A stretch of 64,000 nt of DNA from Runella aurantiaca (lineage in GTDB: Bacteria > Bacteroidota > Bacteroidia > Cytophagales > Spirosomataceae): contig NZ_QPIW01000030.1 in NCBI RefSeq assembly GCF_003339505.1, positions 18,000 to 81,999 of the forward strand, given 5' to 3'. Positions 26,566-36,357 of the stretch are shown in pieces (the stretch's first letter is position 1; the number at the start of each line of letters is the position of its first letter). The notes below the pieces were generated by a model. The model made no database searches. It saw nothing but the letters and a program-made list of their open reading frames with translations, and had not been told where the DNA came from. The translations under genes and the position numbers were made by a program.

Positions 26566-27792
26566 ATGTTTAATAATCTTTTTTTCTATCACGCTCTTCG
26601 CGCTTATATTCGATTTTGGCACAATGTTATCTTTTATCGTAAAGTAGAAATTAAGAATTTCCCGACAGACCTTGCCCCCAATACCCCGATTTTAATCGTC
26701 ACCAATCACCAAAACACGCTCATGGATGCCTTGGCGGTGGTGCTAAACGTGGGCGCTCGTCAACCCTATTTTTTAACCCGCGCCGATATTTTCAAAAAAG
26801 ATTTTGTCCGAAAACTGCTCATGTACCTAAAAATGCTGCCCGTGTACCGCCTGCGCGACGGCATGGATGAAATGCAGCAAAACGACGAGATTTTTCAGAT
26901 GTGCGTCAATATCCTTGGCGCGGGTGGCACGTTGGCGGCGTTTCCCGAAGGCAACCACGGGGTACAGTACCACCTACGACCGTTCAAAAAAGGCTTGGCC
27001 CGGATTGCATTTAAGGCCGAAACGGCCCACGACTGGAACCTCAACCTGCAAATTCTCCCCTGCGGTCTGTATTATACCAACTGCCAGAAAATGGGCGAAA
27101 AATTGGTCGTAAACTTTGGAGAACCTTTCAGCGTCCGCGACTTTAAGGCGGAGTACGAGCAAAACCAACCCCGCTCCCTGACCCAACTCACGAAGCGTAT
27201 GTCGGACGAAATCAAAAGCAAGATGCTGCATTTTGACGACCTACCCCACCACGACACGCTCAAGTGGCTGACTGATACCGAAATACGAAAAGAAGGAGAT
27301 TTGACAAACAACGTGCTCGACAAAGCAAAAGGACTGGAGCGACTACGCCAACTCAATGCCGAAACCTACACCAAGCGACTGGAAGAAACCAAAAACCTAA
27401 AGCATACTTTATCCAAACGGGGCATTGAAGCCGAAATTTACGGGCAACCCAAACCGTCCGTTTTTGCCTTGGTTTTACAAACCTTGGGTCTGCTGCTCAG
27501 CGCTCCCGTGGCGCTGTATGGCTGGCTCAACAGCGTCATTCCGTTTTCCATTCCGTTTTATGTTACCAAAAAACTCAAAGACAAGCAGTTTTCGAGCGCC
27601 ATCCGCCTTGTGCTGTTTGCCCTCATTACCTTCCCATTTGTGTGGCTGATTCAATGGGGCATTGTCTTAGGATTCACCGATTTAAAAACCTCCGTTTTGT
27701 ACGCGCTTTCGCTGCCCTTTACGGGTTATTTTGCGCACCGTTGGGCGCGTTGGTGGAGCGAAACGCTGCAGTTATGGAAGCTGCGCTCATAA
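26566..27792 (+). CDS. Lysophospholipid / 1-acylglycerol-3-phosphate acyltransferase (PlsC-like)
   Basis: 408 residues from the ATG at 26566. The frame extends back to 26473, but those 31 residues overlap the likely promoter and are polar and low-complexity. The acyltransferase block has TNHQNTLMDALAV (active-site His and Asp, about residues 44-50) and the FPEGNHG substrate-binding motif. The C-terminal third carries hydrophobic segments (VLQTLGLLLSAPVALYGWL, IRLVLFALITFPFVWLIQW), as in the longer Bacteroidota members. It probably acylates lysophosphatidate or another lysolipid at the inner membrane. It is followed by a bidirectional terminator. Confidence 0.85.
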   Translation: MFNNLFFYHALRAYIRFWHNVIFYRKVEIKNFPTDLAPNTPILIVTNHQNTLMDALAVVLNVGARQPYFLTRADIFKKDFVRKLLMYLKMLPVYRLRDGMDEMQQNDEIFQMCVNILGAGGTLAAFPEGNHGVQYHLRPFKKGLARIAFKAETAHDWNLNLQILPCGLYYTNCQKMGEKLVVNFGEPFSVRDFKAEYEQNQPRSLTQLTKRMSDEIKSKMLHFDDLPHHDTLKWLTDTEIRKEGDLTNNVLDKAKGLERLRQLNAETYTKRLEETKNLKHTLSKRGIEAEIYGQPKPSVFALVLQTLGLLLSAPVALYGWLNSVIPFSIPFYVTKKLKDKQFSSAIRLVLFALITFPFVWLIQWGIVLGFTDLKTSVLYALSLPFTGYFAHRWARWWSETLQLWKLRS

Positions 27793-27826
27793 GCAAATCC
27801 TATTTTCTAAAACTCCTCTTACCCAT

Positions 27827-27860
27827 AAAAATAGCCCGCATCGGAGAACCAATGCGGGCT
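27827..27860. terminator. Terminator between convergent acyltransferase and RND genes
   Basis: AGCCCGCAT (27833-27841) pairs with ATGCGGGCT (27852-27860) across a 10-nt loop. The A-run at 27827-27831 gives a T-run on the minus strand, so it mainly serves the efflux operon ending at 27889 and may also stop the + gene ending at 27792. Confidence 0.75.
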
Positions 27861-27888
27861 TCAACTATTGAAGGTGTGGATAAAAAAA

Positions 27889-30800
27889 TTAGGCAATTTC
27901 TGCCATTTCTGGTTTCAGCGGCTTTCGGCCTTTACCAGTCAAACGGTCTTTAATACGGTCGACGATTAAATACGTAGCAGGAACGACAAACAGCGTGAGT
28001 ATCAACGAACTGGTCAGTCCACCGATAATTACCCATGCCATCCCGTTCTTGGTTTCGGCACCCGCGCCGCTGGCCAATGCTATGGGCAACATCCCGAACA
28101 CCATCGCGAGTGTCGTCATCAAAATAGGGCGCATCCGCTCTTTTCCCGCTTCAATGAGCGCGTGAATCACGTCGTGGCCTTGCTCTTTCAATTGGTTGGT
28201 AAAGTCAACAATCAAAATCGCGTTTTTGGCCACCAAACCTAACAACATAATCATCCCGACAATGGAGAAAACGGTCATGCTTTCCATGGTCAAGGCCAAA
28301 GCCAAGATGGCACCAATCAACGCGACGGGAATAGAAAATAAAACCACAAATGGATAAATAACGCTTTCGTACAAGCCCACCATGATGAAATACACCAACA
28401 AAATGGCAATCCCCAACGCCAATCCCAGACTGCCAAAGGCGTCAGATTGTTGTTGTAATTGACCTAAATACTGGACCGTTACGCCTTCGGGGAGTTTTAC
28501 CTGCGCCATTTTTTTCTGAATGTCGGCCCCCACAGTACCCACTGGACGGCCGATTACCTGCGAATTGACGGTGATGGACGACAGTCGGTCGATGCGTTCA
28601 AGCACGCTTTCTCCCACTTTTTCTTCCACTTTGGCAAACTGCGACAGTTCAAATGACTTACCTTGGCTATTCACAAAAAGCAATTTGCTGACATCGGCTA
28701 AATTGCTACGGTCAAATTGGTCCAAACTGATAAGAATGTCGTATTCGTTACCATTTTGTTTAAATTTAGAACGGTCGTTTCCCCGAAAGGCATTTTGTAG
28801 AGCAATACCAACGTCGGAAGCACTGATGCCCAGTTGCGCCATTTTTTCGCGGTCAAGATTTACCGTAATTTCGGGTTTCGGGTCTTTCACCGAATATTTT
28901 ACATCTTGCGTGCCCGGCACTGATTGCACCACTTTCAATACTTCTGCGGCTGATTTTCGAATCACTTCGAGACTCGTTCCTTTTACGGCAATCTGAATCG
29001 GAGCCTGCGCCGACCCGACTATACTGGTTGCATTTACGGTCACTTTTACGCCAGGGAGCTGACCCACTTCTTTTTTGAGCATCTGCCCAAAATCATCCGT
29101 CGAAAACTTCCTTTCTTTTTTATCAATCAACTTCACGTTGATGTCGGCAATGTTGCCGTTGGAAGCCGTACTGATGCCGCTGCTGGTGTAGCCAATGTTG
29201 GAAAATACGTTTGTCACCTCTGGGTGTTGCATGATGATTTCTTCGGCGCGTTGGGCAATGGCGTTGGTCTGGTAAATAGAAGCCGTAGGGGCCAATTCCA
29301 ACTGAATACTCATTTCACCCTGATCGCTTTTGGGCATAAAAGCCGCCCCGATAAAGCCCGCAGGAACCAGCGAAACCGAACCCACAAACAATACGATAAC
29401 GGCCAAATACATCCAGCGCTTGTGGCCCAACACCCACTTCAAATAATGCGTGTAGGTATCAATTATGCGATCGAGCAAGCGCTCAAAACCGATGTTTAGT
29501 TTGCCCCACAAACTCTTGGGATTGAGGGTTTCCATTTTTCCAAAACGCGAAACCAACAATGGAGTCAGCGTAAAGGACACCACCAAACTCATCAACGTTG
29601 AGAAAACCACCACGAGCGAAAACTCCCGCAAAATATTGCCAATCAGGCCTCCCGTCAAAGCCAAGGGAATAAATACCACCACGTCGACCAAGGTAATGGC
29701 GAGGGCCGTGAAGCCGATTTCACTCCGTCCATCGAGGGCGGCAGTGCGTTTGTCTTTGCCCATTTCGAGGTGTCGATTTATATTTTCCAACACCACAATG
29801 GAATCATCCACCAGAATCCCGACCACCAGCGAAAGCGCCATGAGCGTCATCATGTTGAGCGAGAAGCCCGCCACGTACATCAGCAAAAACGTGGGTAAAA
29901 TAGAAGACGGCAACGCCACCAGTACAAAAAGCGAGGAGCGAAAACTGTGCAAAAACATCAGCATCACAACCGATACAATCAAAATTGCCAAGAATAAGTC
30001 ATCAACTACGGCGTGGGCTGAGGCCAGCGTGTACACCGATTGGTCGGAGGCAATGGTGAATTTTAGGTTATTCTTACCGTATTGTTTTTCCAACACCGTA
30101 ATTTTTGCCCGCACCAACTCACTCACCGACACGGCGTTGGCATCCGATTGTTTTAAAATCTGAATCCCAATCGACGGCTTGGCGTTGATGTGGTTGATGG
30201 CGCTGGGTTTGGCGGTCGCATCGACCACTTCCGCTACGTTTTTGAGTAGCACCTGACTTCCGTCGGACCGGCGCGCCACCACCAATTCCCTCATGCGGTT
30301 GGTGGTTTCGACAGACGCGTCAAAACGAATAGAATACTGCGAATTCCGCGTTTCGAGTTGCCCCGCTGGATAGCTCGTGTTGGCACTGTTGATGGCCTGC
30401 GAAACCTGCACGATTGAGACACCGTACGCCTTGAGTTTTTCACTGTCCACATTGACCTGAATCTGGCGTTCATTGCCGCCAATCAGGTTCACTTGCCCTA
30501 CTCCAGGTACGTTGGAAAGCTGCGGTTTCAGCTCATCATCAATCAAATCAAACAACTCGGTAGGCGACAAATCGGCGGTAACGCCCATCCGCAAAACGGG
30601 CAATTCATCGGTCGAGAATTTATTGACAATCGGGCGGTCGGCTTCATCGGGCAAGAAGTTGATAATCTGTTCTACTTTCCGCTGCGCGTCTTGTTGGGCG
30701 AGGGTGGTATTGATGCCGTTTTTCAATTGAATGGTAACAATCGACACGCCTTGTTGCGAAATCGAGGTCATCCTATCCAAACCTTCGAGCGACGACAGCG

Positions 30801-31008
30801 CGTCTTCGATGCGTTTGGTGACGTTGGTTTCGACCTCATCAGCCGACGCCCCAATGTAGGTCGTGGCCACGCTGATGACGTTGGCTTCAAACTTCGGTAA
30901 CAAGTTATAAGACAATTGCTTATACCCCAAAACACCGAATAAAATCAGAACGATGAACACCGTTGTGACCAATAGCGGTCGCTTAACGGCAATCTCGGTT
31001 ATTGACAT
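27889..31008 (-). CDS. RND-family efflux transporter, inner-membrane pump subunit
   Basis: 1039 residues, normal for AcrB/HAE-1-type pumps. It shows the RND plan: an N-terminal helix (ITEIAVKRPLLVTTVFIVLIL), first periplasmic loop with NLLPKFEANVISV, TM block with VGILVDDSIVVLENI (proton-relay Asp pair in helix 4), a second loop, and a C-terminal TM block (VGLVAKNAILIVDF, MTTLAMVFGMLPIALASGAG). It exports drugs or other small molecules with proton antiport, in a tripartite complex with the adaptor and TolC-type genes directly upstream. It is last in the marR-linked operon and starts 26 bp after the adaptor gene. Confidence 0.93.
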   Translation of the reverse strand: MSITEIAVKRPLLVTTVFIVLILFGVLGYKQLSYNLLPKFEANVISVATTYIGASADEVETNVTKRIEDALSSLEGLDRMTSISQQGVSIVTIQLKNGINTTLAQQDAQRKVEQIINFLPDEADRPIVNKFSTDELPVLRMGVTADLSPTELFDLIDDELKPQLSNVPGVGQVNLIGGNERQIQVNVDSEKLKAYGVSIVQVSQAINSANTSYPAGQLETRNSQYSIRFDASVETTNRMRELVVARRSDGSQVLLKNVAEVVDATAKPSAINHINAKPSIGIQILKQSDANAVSVSELVRAKITVLEKQYGKNNLKFTIASDQSVYTLASAHAVVDDLFLAILIVSVVMLMFLHSFRSSLFVLVALPSSILPTFLLMYVAGFSLNMMTLMALSLVVGILVDDSIVVLENINRHLEMGKDKRTAALDGRSEIGFTALAITLVDVVVFIPLALTGGLIGNILREFSLVVVFSTLMSLVVSFTLTPLLVSRFGKMETLNPKSLWGKLNIGFERLLDRIIDTYTHYLKWVLGHKRWMYLAVIVLFVGSVSLVPAGFIGAAFMPKSDQGEMSIQLELAPTASIYQTNAIAQRAEEIIMQHPEVTNVFSNIGYTSSGISTASNGNIADINVKLIDKKERKFSTDDFGQMLKKEVGQLPGVKVTVNATSIVGSAQAPIQIAVKGTSLEVIRKSAAEVLKVVQSVPGTQDVKYSVKDPKPEITVNLDREKMAQLGISASDVGIALQNAFRGNDRSKFKQNGNEYDILISLDQFDRSNLADVSKLLFVNSQGKSFELSQFAKVEEKVGESVLERIDRLSSITVNSQVIGRPVGTVGADIQKKMAQVKLPEGVTVQYLGQLQQQSDAFGSLGLALGIAILLVYFIMVGLYESVIYPFVVLFSIPVALIGAILALALTMESMTVFSIVGMIMLLGLVAKNAILIVDFTNQLKEQGHDVIHALIEAGKERMRPILMTTLAMVFGMLPIALASGAGAETKNGMAWVIIGGLTSSLILTLFVVPATYLIVDRIKDRLTGKGRKPLKPEMAEIA

Positions 31009-31034
31009 GGTTGTAGTATTTTAAAAAGGGTGTA

Positions 31035-32093
31035 TTATTTCGTAATTTGTACTGGCTTGCCTTCACTCAGGTTGAGTTGGCCCGTTACGACCACCGTATC
31101 GCCTGCCGAAAGGCCGCTGAGTACTTCAATTTTATCGCCCAAATCACGGCCGATTTTGACGACACGCTGTTGCGCTATGTTGTTCGATACCACGTATACG
31201 TAAGGGTTTTTGAGGCTTTCCACCAAAGCCAAACGTGGAATTTGTAACGCTTTTTGATTTGATTTTTGCGAAAAATCTACGTTTACAAACGTTCCTGCTT
31301 TCAACCCAAGGGAATTGCTGACCGTCACTTCGACGGGATAATTGTGCTCACTGTTTCCCTGCGGAGAAATGTAGGAAATGGTCCCCGAAAGAATTCGGTC
31401 CGGAAAAATATCGCTGCTCACCCGCACCGACTGCCCAACGCGGAGTTGATACACGTCACTTTCGTTGACCAGCACTTCCGCTTTCAGCCGAGACACGTCC
31501 AAAACGGTTCCAAGAACTGCTCCTGCATTGATAAACTCACCCACTTCGATGTCTTTTTTAACGATGCGGCCGCCGATGGGTGCTTTTACAGTGGCGTCAA
31601 GCAACTGTTTTTTGATTTGCTCCGCCTGATTTATGGCATTTTCGTAATTGTACTTCACCTCATTTACCTGAAGTTCGGTGGTGGCATTGCCCGCCAACAA
31701 CGTATTATAACGGTCAACATCCTTCTTTAACTTGCTGATGGTAAGCTGTGTAGCTTCTAGCGACAGTTCTTTCAATTTGTTGTCTACCTGAACCAACACC
31801 GCTCCTTGGCTCACCTGCGTGCCCAAGTTAAAGTTGACGTGGGTGACCCGACCTGCGGTGGTGGCCGAAATTGCGGCTTCTTTGAAAGGAATTAAATTCC
31901 CCGTTTTTATCAGTTGTTGACTTACATCGCCTTCCTCTACGTGACTGACCGTAACGGGAATAGCGATGGTGACGTTGGTGGCAGGTAATTGATTTTGGGT
32001 GTCAATCTTCTTTTTATTGGAAGAAAGGCGAAAGGCAATCAGGCCCATAACGGCCAATACAGCCCCGATGACGATGAATGTGGTCTTTTTCAT
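31035..32093 (-). CDS. RND efflux periplasmic adaptor (membrane fusion protein)
   Basis: 352 residues from the ATG at 32093. The frame extends upstream to 32234 but would overlap the TolC gene by more than 100 bp, and MKKTTFIVIGAVLAVMGLIA is a clean N-terminal signal anchor. Segments in order: biotinyl-lipoyl half (GNLIPFKEAAISATTAGRV), a coiled hairpin (LEATQLTISKLKKDVDRYN), the second lipoyl half (VKAPIGGRIVKKDIEVGEF), beta-barrel and membrane-proximal domain (LSEGKPVQITK). It bridges the RND pump and the outer-membrane channel. It starts 16 bp after the TolC stop. Confidence 0.9.
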   Translation of the reverse strand: MKKTTFIVIGAVLAVMGLIAFRLSSNKKKIDTQNQLPATNVTIAIPVTVSHVEEGDVSQQLIKTGNLIPFKEAAISATTAGRVTHVNFNLGTQVSQGAVLVQVDNKLKELSLEATQLTISKLKKDVDRYNTLLAGNATTELQVNEVKYNYENAINQAEQIKKQLLDATVKAPIGGRIVKKDIEVGEFINAGAVLGTVLDVSRLKAEVLVNESDVYQLRVGQSVRVSSDIFPDRILSGTISYISPQGNSEHNYPVEVTVSNSLGLKAGTFVNVDFSQKSNQKALQIPRLALVESLKNPYVYVVSNNIAQQRVVKIGRDLGDKIEVLSGLSAGDTVVVTGQLNLSEGKPVQITK

Positions 32094-32109
32094 GGTTCGG
32101 CTGAAATTT

Positions 32110-33435
32110 CTAAAGTTGGTTGTAAAAAGTGAGTAACGAGCCCTGCGATTGTTCCAAATCCAGTCGGGCTTGGTAAAAATTGATGAGTGAATTGATGTAA
32201 TTCGACTGCGCCTGTCGGTACGAATTATCGGCATTGATCAAATCCGTCAGCGACTTGGTGCCTTGTTTGTATTGCAACGTGGTGATGTTGTACACCTCCT
32301 GCGCCAGTTTTACGGTGCGGTCGTCGTTTTGAATATTGGTCTTCGATTTTTGAATCTGCGTTTGGGCATTGCTGAACTGCAACTGATAGGCGGCGGTATT
32401 CAACCGAAGCTGTTCCTCCTGCGTCATAACCGTCAGGCGATTCTGCTGAATCTGGGCGTCACGCTGAAATCCGTCAAAAATGGGAATATTCAACCGCAGC
32501 CCAACGCTACCGAAGCCCGTAAAATTGCGAAAGCCATCGGCAAATTGATTACCCAATGCAAGCGTTCCATAACTCGCCGAAAAATTGAGCGTGGGTTGAT
32601 AACCCGCTTTGGTCCGCAACAACTGCAAGCGCTGCAAGTCCAGATTTGCGGTCGCTTTTTGGTACGAAATCAAGCTCTGCGCACTAAAATTGGTTTCCTC
32701 CACGGTGGGCACTTTCTTTAACAAAAGAGAATCTGAAAGCATAAGTTCTGCTTCCTGCGACAGCCCCATCTGGTATTTTAGGCGGTTGAGCGCCAGCGCC
32801 AAGTTGTTTTCACTCAGCGAAAGTTGAGAACGAGTGTTGTTAAAACTCACCTCCGTATTGGTATAATCAATCGGCTGAATCACGCCGTTGTCGCGCTGTA
32901 ATTTCAGGATATTGAGTACTTGTTGCGTGCGTTCGAGGTTATCTTTAAGCAACGCAATCTGCTGTTGCACAATGAATACCTGATAATAATTGCTCGCAAT
33001 GTTGTAAATAATCTCTTCACGGGTTTGTCGTACACTAAGATCGGCCAATTTTTGATTCGCTTCGTTGGCTTTGATGCCAATGAGCAGCGATTTATCATAA
33101 ATCGTTTGGGTCAGTTGCGCAGATAAGTTGGTTTGGTACTTGGAGCCCAACGAAATACGTCGCGGCTCTGGCCCCGCAAAGCCCGCCGGCAACAGCGTGG
33201 TTTGAAGTTTAAGATTATCCGTAAAATTTCCCGTTCCTGACACTTGGGGCAAATACTGTCCTAGTGCTTGCCGCGCCTGCTGGTTGGCGGTTTCGACTTG
33301 GTACTGCGCCACGCGCATCGTACCAAAATGCTGCAATCCGTAGTCGATGCACTCTTTCAGCGACCGACTTTGCTGCGCTGAAGCGGTTAACCCTGCACCG
33401 AAGGTGATGATTAAAAAGGCTGCTAAACGTTTCAT
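32110..33435 (-). CDS. TolC-family outer-membrane efflux channel
   Basis: 441 residues from the ATG at 33435, where MKRLAAFLIITFGAGLTASAQ is a signal peptide. The longer frame from 33492 would run through the operator repeats. Two outer-membrane-efflux repeats are evident, with long amphipathic helices (SNYYQVFIVQQQIALLKDNLERTQQ in pieces; QEVYNITTLQYKQGTKSLTDLINADNSYRQAQ in pieces). It forms the trimeric exit duct of the pump encoded by the next two genes. Transcription probably starts in the operator-bearing gap behind marR. Confidence 0.9.
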   Translation of the reverse strand: MKRLAAFLIITFGAGLTASAQQSRSLKECIDYGLQHFGTMRVAQYQVETANQQARQALGQYLPQVSGTGNFTDNLKLQTTLLPAGFAGPEPRRISLGSKYQTNLSAQLTQTIYDKSLLIGIKANEANQKLADLSVRQTREEIIYNIASNYYQVFIVQQQIALLKDNLERTQQVLNILKLQRDNGVIQPIDYTNTEVSFNNTRSQLSLSENNLALALNRLKYQMGLSQEAELMLSDSLLLKKVPTVEETNFSAQSLISYQKATANLDLQRLQLLRTKAGYQPTLNFSASYGTLALGNQFADGFRNFTGFGSVGLRLNIPIFDGFQRDAQIQQNRLTVMTQEEQLRLNTAAYQLQFSNAQTQIQKSKTNIQNDDRTVKLAQEVYNITTLQYKQGTKSLTDLINADNSYRQAQSNYINSLINFYQARLDLEQSQGSLLTFYNQL

Positions 33436-33465
33436 TTTGTAAAAAATAAAGAAAAATATAGATTG

Positions 33466-33492
33466 TTGACATATCAATAGTAGACATATCAA
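33466..33492 (-). promoter_or_regulatory. Twin MarR-type operator sites in front of the efflux operon
   Basis: TTGACATATCAA (33466-33477) and TAGACATATCAA (33481-33492) are near-palindromic 12-mers 15 bp apart centre to centre, ending 30 bp before the tolC ATG. The same sequence recurs, inverted, in front of marR (34007-34018). Two copies over the efflux promoter and one over the marR promoter is the layout expected of a repressor that controls itself and the adjacent pump. Confidence 0.7.
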
Positions 33493-33510
33493 CTAATTAA
33501 ATAAAAAAAA

Positions 33511-33987
33511 CTAATTGTCAATGGTGGCGGAAATTTTTCTCAAAATTGATAGCAAGGCTGACACTTCTTCCGGGGTAAGTTGGCTAGAAATCTCTTGATT
33601 TAAGGTAACTGCCATTTCAGTGATTTTATCAATGGTAAATTTTCCTGCGGGCGTTAATTGAATTAAATTCTTACGTCGGTCGGTATCATCGCTCACGATT
33701 CGTACGTAACCATCGCGCTCTAAAGTGCGAATAGAACGCTGAATTCCCGATTTGTCGCGTTGGAGAAAGTTGGCGATGTCTTGCTGCGACAGTAATCCTT
33801 CGGTCGAATGATTGACCAAAAACAAAATAGGGAATTGTTCGATTTGAAGCGTAAACCCAGACTTGGAAAGCTCCCGGTTTACCTTTCGAGCAAACAAATG
33901 TGACACATGGTTGATATTAAAGGTCAGATATTGCCCCAGTTGTCCCCATATTTTTTCCTTTATGCTTTGCTGTTCATTCGTTATCAT
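33511..33987 (-). CDS. MarR-family transcriptional regulator of the efflux operon
   Basis: 158 residues, typical for MarR. Winged-helix core: LLSQQDIANFLQRDKSGIQRSIRTLERDGYVRIV in pieces (about residues 65-100), followed by the wing DDTDRRKNLIQLTPAGK and C-terminal dimerisation helices. MarR proteins are usually dimeric repressors released by phenolic or other small ligands. It is divergent to nothing and transcribed in the same direction as tolC-MFP-RND, 75 bp upstream, with TTGACATATCAA sites before itself and before tolC. Autorepression and control of the pump are inferred from those sites. Confidence 0.88.
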   Translation of the reverse strand: MITNEQQSIKEKIWGQLGQYLTFNINHVSHLFARKVNRELSKSGFTLQIEQFPILFLVNHSTEGLLSQQDIANFLQRDKSGIQRSIRTLERDGYVRIVSDDTDRRKNLIQLTPAGKFTIDKITEMAVTLNQEISSQLTPEEVSALLSILRKISATIDN

Positions 33988-33991
33988 GGCG

Positions 33992-34018
33992 CAAAAATAA
34001 ATATTGTTGATATGTCAA
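33992..34018 (-). promoter_or_regulatory. marR promoter with overlapping operator
   Basis: On the minus strand TATTTTTG (33992-33999) matches the TAnnTTTG -7 element, and a TTG at 34016-34018 fits a -33 element 16 bp away. The operator TTGATATGTCAA (34007-34018), the exact inverse of the site at 33466, covers the -33 region, so bound repressor would block marR transcription. Confidence 0.6.
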
Positions 34019-34061
34019 CCTAATTTATTTTCAAAAAGTTTCAAAGTAATAGCAAGAATCA

Positions 34062-36188
34062 CTATTTATCAATCACAATTCCTTCAAAATCAACCAGCTT
34101 ATTCAACTTAAACTCCAAATTACCATTTTTCCAAGTGTATGCTATCGGCTGTTTACTGACCATCGAGAATATTTTTGAAGGTTTAAAGGCTGTTTGAATT
34201 TTGAACGAAAGATTGGATACGGGCAAAGGTTCAAAATACGTATTGCCGCTGAAGCCCGTGATGTTGACCAAATGCAATATCAGGCCATCCGCCGATTTTT
34301 TGTCTTTGTTTTCGGGAACATTTTTGATGTATTCTTTCAATATCACCTCCACGCGCTCGTGGGCGTTGGTTTGCAGCAGTTGGTTTGCTTCGGGATAAAC
34401 AGAATCAATGACATCCAGGACAATATTCTTGTGTTCTTCGTACCCGTGCAGATAATACAAACGCCCCACATTAACAGGCAAAATCACCGCTTTACTGCGC
34501 GGATGTTGATTCAAACCCATGGCAAAATAGCCCGTTGGCTCATGCCCGCCGATGATTTCGGGCGGTCCGGGACGGCCTTTGCTCAGGATGGGCAGGAATT
34601 GTTTGTCAGTTCCCGAAAGGTCATACAAGCCTAAATTAAATTTCCAGAAAAGCATTTTTTGCTTCACAAAGCGCTTAAACAACGCATGATTGTCGGGTTT
34701 GAGGTAAAAACCGCTGCCTTCATGGTCTTTATTAATGATCTTAGCGCCAAACAGTTGATACAGAGCGTCGGGATTATCAAACATTGTCTGGTTGGTTGCC
34801 AGCAGATTTACACCCTGAAGAGCAGCCTCTTTCAACACCTGCACCGAGGCATTGCTCAAATAGGTAATGTCGGGTAAAATCACAAGGCGGTAGTTCTTCA
34901 TCTTGTCGGCCAAGTGCTCAATTTGGGCGTCTTCCACAATATCAAACGGAATATGGGCTTCTTTGAGCATCAGTTGAATGCCACGATACTCCTGCATCGG
35001 CGCGCCGCTCGGCCACGCGCCCGGTGCCACCACCGCGATTTTGGCCACCGATGTGTATTTCCCAAAGTAAGGCTCGTACTTTTTATGATGGGCGTAGACT
35101 TTTTTAATTACGTCATAATTCCGCTCGTCTTCGTAGCCACGCATATCCCCCATCATGCTGATGTCTAGCCCCGAACCGTTGGCGATATTTTCGTACAATC
35201 GAATGGAAACCTCTTCTGGCTCCACGGCATTGTAGCGCGACTGAAACGAAATTTGCTGAATACTGCTATTACTAATGATGTGGTCAGGAAAGGAATTGAC
35301 GGCATTTCCCACGTTGTCGGAGGCCGAATACGGCCAATAGGGCAGGCTGTTGGTTTGTGATTCGTGGCGGATGATGTCCACGTACTTGTCCATGTAGGTA
35401 CAAATCGCGATTTGATTGCTTTTGGACTTAACCAATGCGTGCAGCCGCTTCGACCAATCTTCGACCGTAAACTTTTTAAAAGCCAAATATTTTTGAAAAA
35501 CAGGGTCGGCTTTGTTCTCTACTGTGGGCAAGGTCAGGCCGTTACTGTACTCCGCAAAACGCTTTTTGTCGTATTCATTTTGGTCAATACCGTGGTATTT
35601 TCCCTCATACGGGTTGTTGACCTGATAACCCGGCATGTTGAGAAAAATGCCGTCAATACCGTAATTATCAATCACTTCCTCGATGATTTTAAACGCACGG
35701 TCTTGCACATACGGCGCATTGATAGACACCACGTACATATCCGTATTGATGATGCGCTCGCCTTTGGGCGAGGTATAACACCAATCGGGATGCGCCTTGA
35801 AGATACTTTCGTGTACCCGGCTGAAATCAAACCGCACAATGACTTTTATCCCCCGCTGATGACAACGCTGAATGACGTCGCCCAACATATTTCCCTTCAT
35901 GTAGGGATTGGTATAGTGAAAATCGAGTTTAGTAGGATAAAATGCCATGATTCCACCAGCATTGATGAGCAGCGTATTGGCCGAACAAGCCTCCAAATCT
36001 TTGAGTAACGAATCAGGATTCAGCGTTGCGGCTTCGTAAGCGGGCAGATTGGTCTGAATGACCCGCAGGTTATTTTTCTTCCACCAAGGCATATCGACGG
36101 GCCATTGGGAGGTGGGTTTGGTATTTTTTTGGGCAAAAGAAGGCAAAAACAGGAGCAAAAAATAAAGCGCGAAGCACAGCTTTTTCAT
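34062..36188 (-). CDS. Secreted hypothetical glycosyl hydrolase (GHL6-like)
   Basis: 708 residues with a signal peptide (LCFALYFLLLFLPSFAQ). The first half reads as a TIM barrel of the hypothetical-glycosidase class: NTLLINAGGIMAFYPT, LGDVIQRCHQRGIKVIVRFDFSRVHE in pieces, NYGIDGIFLNMPG. Around residues 400-520 comes an amidotransferase-like Rossmann part (VVAPGAWPSGAPMQEYRGIQLML, YRLVILPDITYLS), as in the trimerisation domains of beta-galactosidases. Acid/base residues are not certain. It probably degrades a polysaccharide in the periplasm or outside the cell. Monocistronic; the family has no settled substrate. Confidence 0.72.
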   Translation of the reverse strand: MKKLCFALYFLLLFLPSFAQKNTKPTSQWPVDMPWWKKNNLRVIQTNLPAYEAATLNPDSLLKDLEACSANTLLINAGGIMAFYPTKLDFHYTNPYMKGNMLGDVIQRCHQRGIKVIVRFDFSRVHESIFKAHPDWCYTSPKGERIINTDMYVVSINAPYVQDRAFKIIEEVIDNYGIDGIFLNMPGYQVNNPYEGKYHGIDQNEYDKKRFAEYSNGLTLPTVENKADPVFQKYLAFKKFTVEDWSKRLHALVKSKSNQIAICTYMDKYVDIIRHESQTNSLPYWPYSASDNVGNAVNSFPDHIISNSSIQQISFQSRYNAVEPEEVSIRLYENIANGSGLDISMMGDMRGYEDERNYDVIKKVYAHHKKYEPYFGKYTSVAKIAVVAPGAWPSGAPMQEYRGIQLMLKEAHIPFDIVEDAQIEHLADKMKNYRLVILPDITYLSNASVQVLKEAALQGVNLLATNQTMFDNPDALYQLFGAKIINKDHEGSGFYLKPDNHALFKRFVKQKMLFWKFNLGLYDLSGTDKQFLPILSKGRPGPPEIIGGHEPTGYFAMGLNQHPRSKAVILPVNVGRLYYLHGYEEHKNIVLDVIDSVYPEANQLLQTNAHERVEVILKEYIKNVPENKDKKSADGLILHLVNITGFSGNTYFEPLPVSNLSFKIQTAFKPSKIFSMVSKQPIAYTWKNGNLEFKLNKLVDFEGIVIDK

Positions 36189-36276
36189 TGAGTTCGGAAT
36201 GGGTTCGTTCGGGGTGTATAACTCAGGAAAGGAACGAAAAACAAAAATTTACCCTCTCTGCCACTCGTGAGGCCGC

Positions 36277-36357
36277 TTATGTTAAATCATTCTCATCAAA
36301 AAAACGCTCAAAGCCTTTGGCCGCTAAACCACGTTTGAGCACATCATCTCGGGTCTA
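36277..36357 (-). other. In-frame continuation of the PIN gene beyond its TAG
   Basis: After the TAG at 36355-36357 the same frame stays open for 25 codons to a TAA at 36277-36279, reading TRDDVLKRGLAAKGFERFFD and then ENDLT. This is what the missing end of a PIN domain looks like: a TF-W-T-x-D consensus with the fourth acidic residue, then KGF..FF. The TAG sits exactly where a conserved Trp (TGG) is expected. Confidence 0.7.

Noticed and set aside
33436..33492. Upstream extension of the TolC frame to 33492
   Set aside because: It would run through both MarR operator sites and place about 19 hydrophobic residues before a proper signal peptide.
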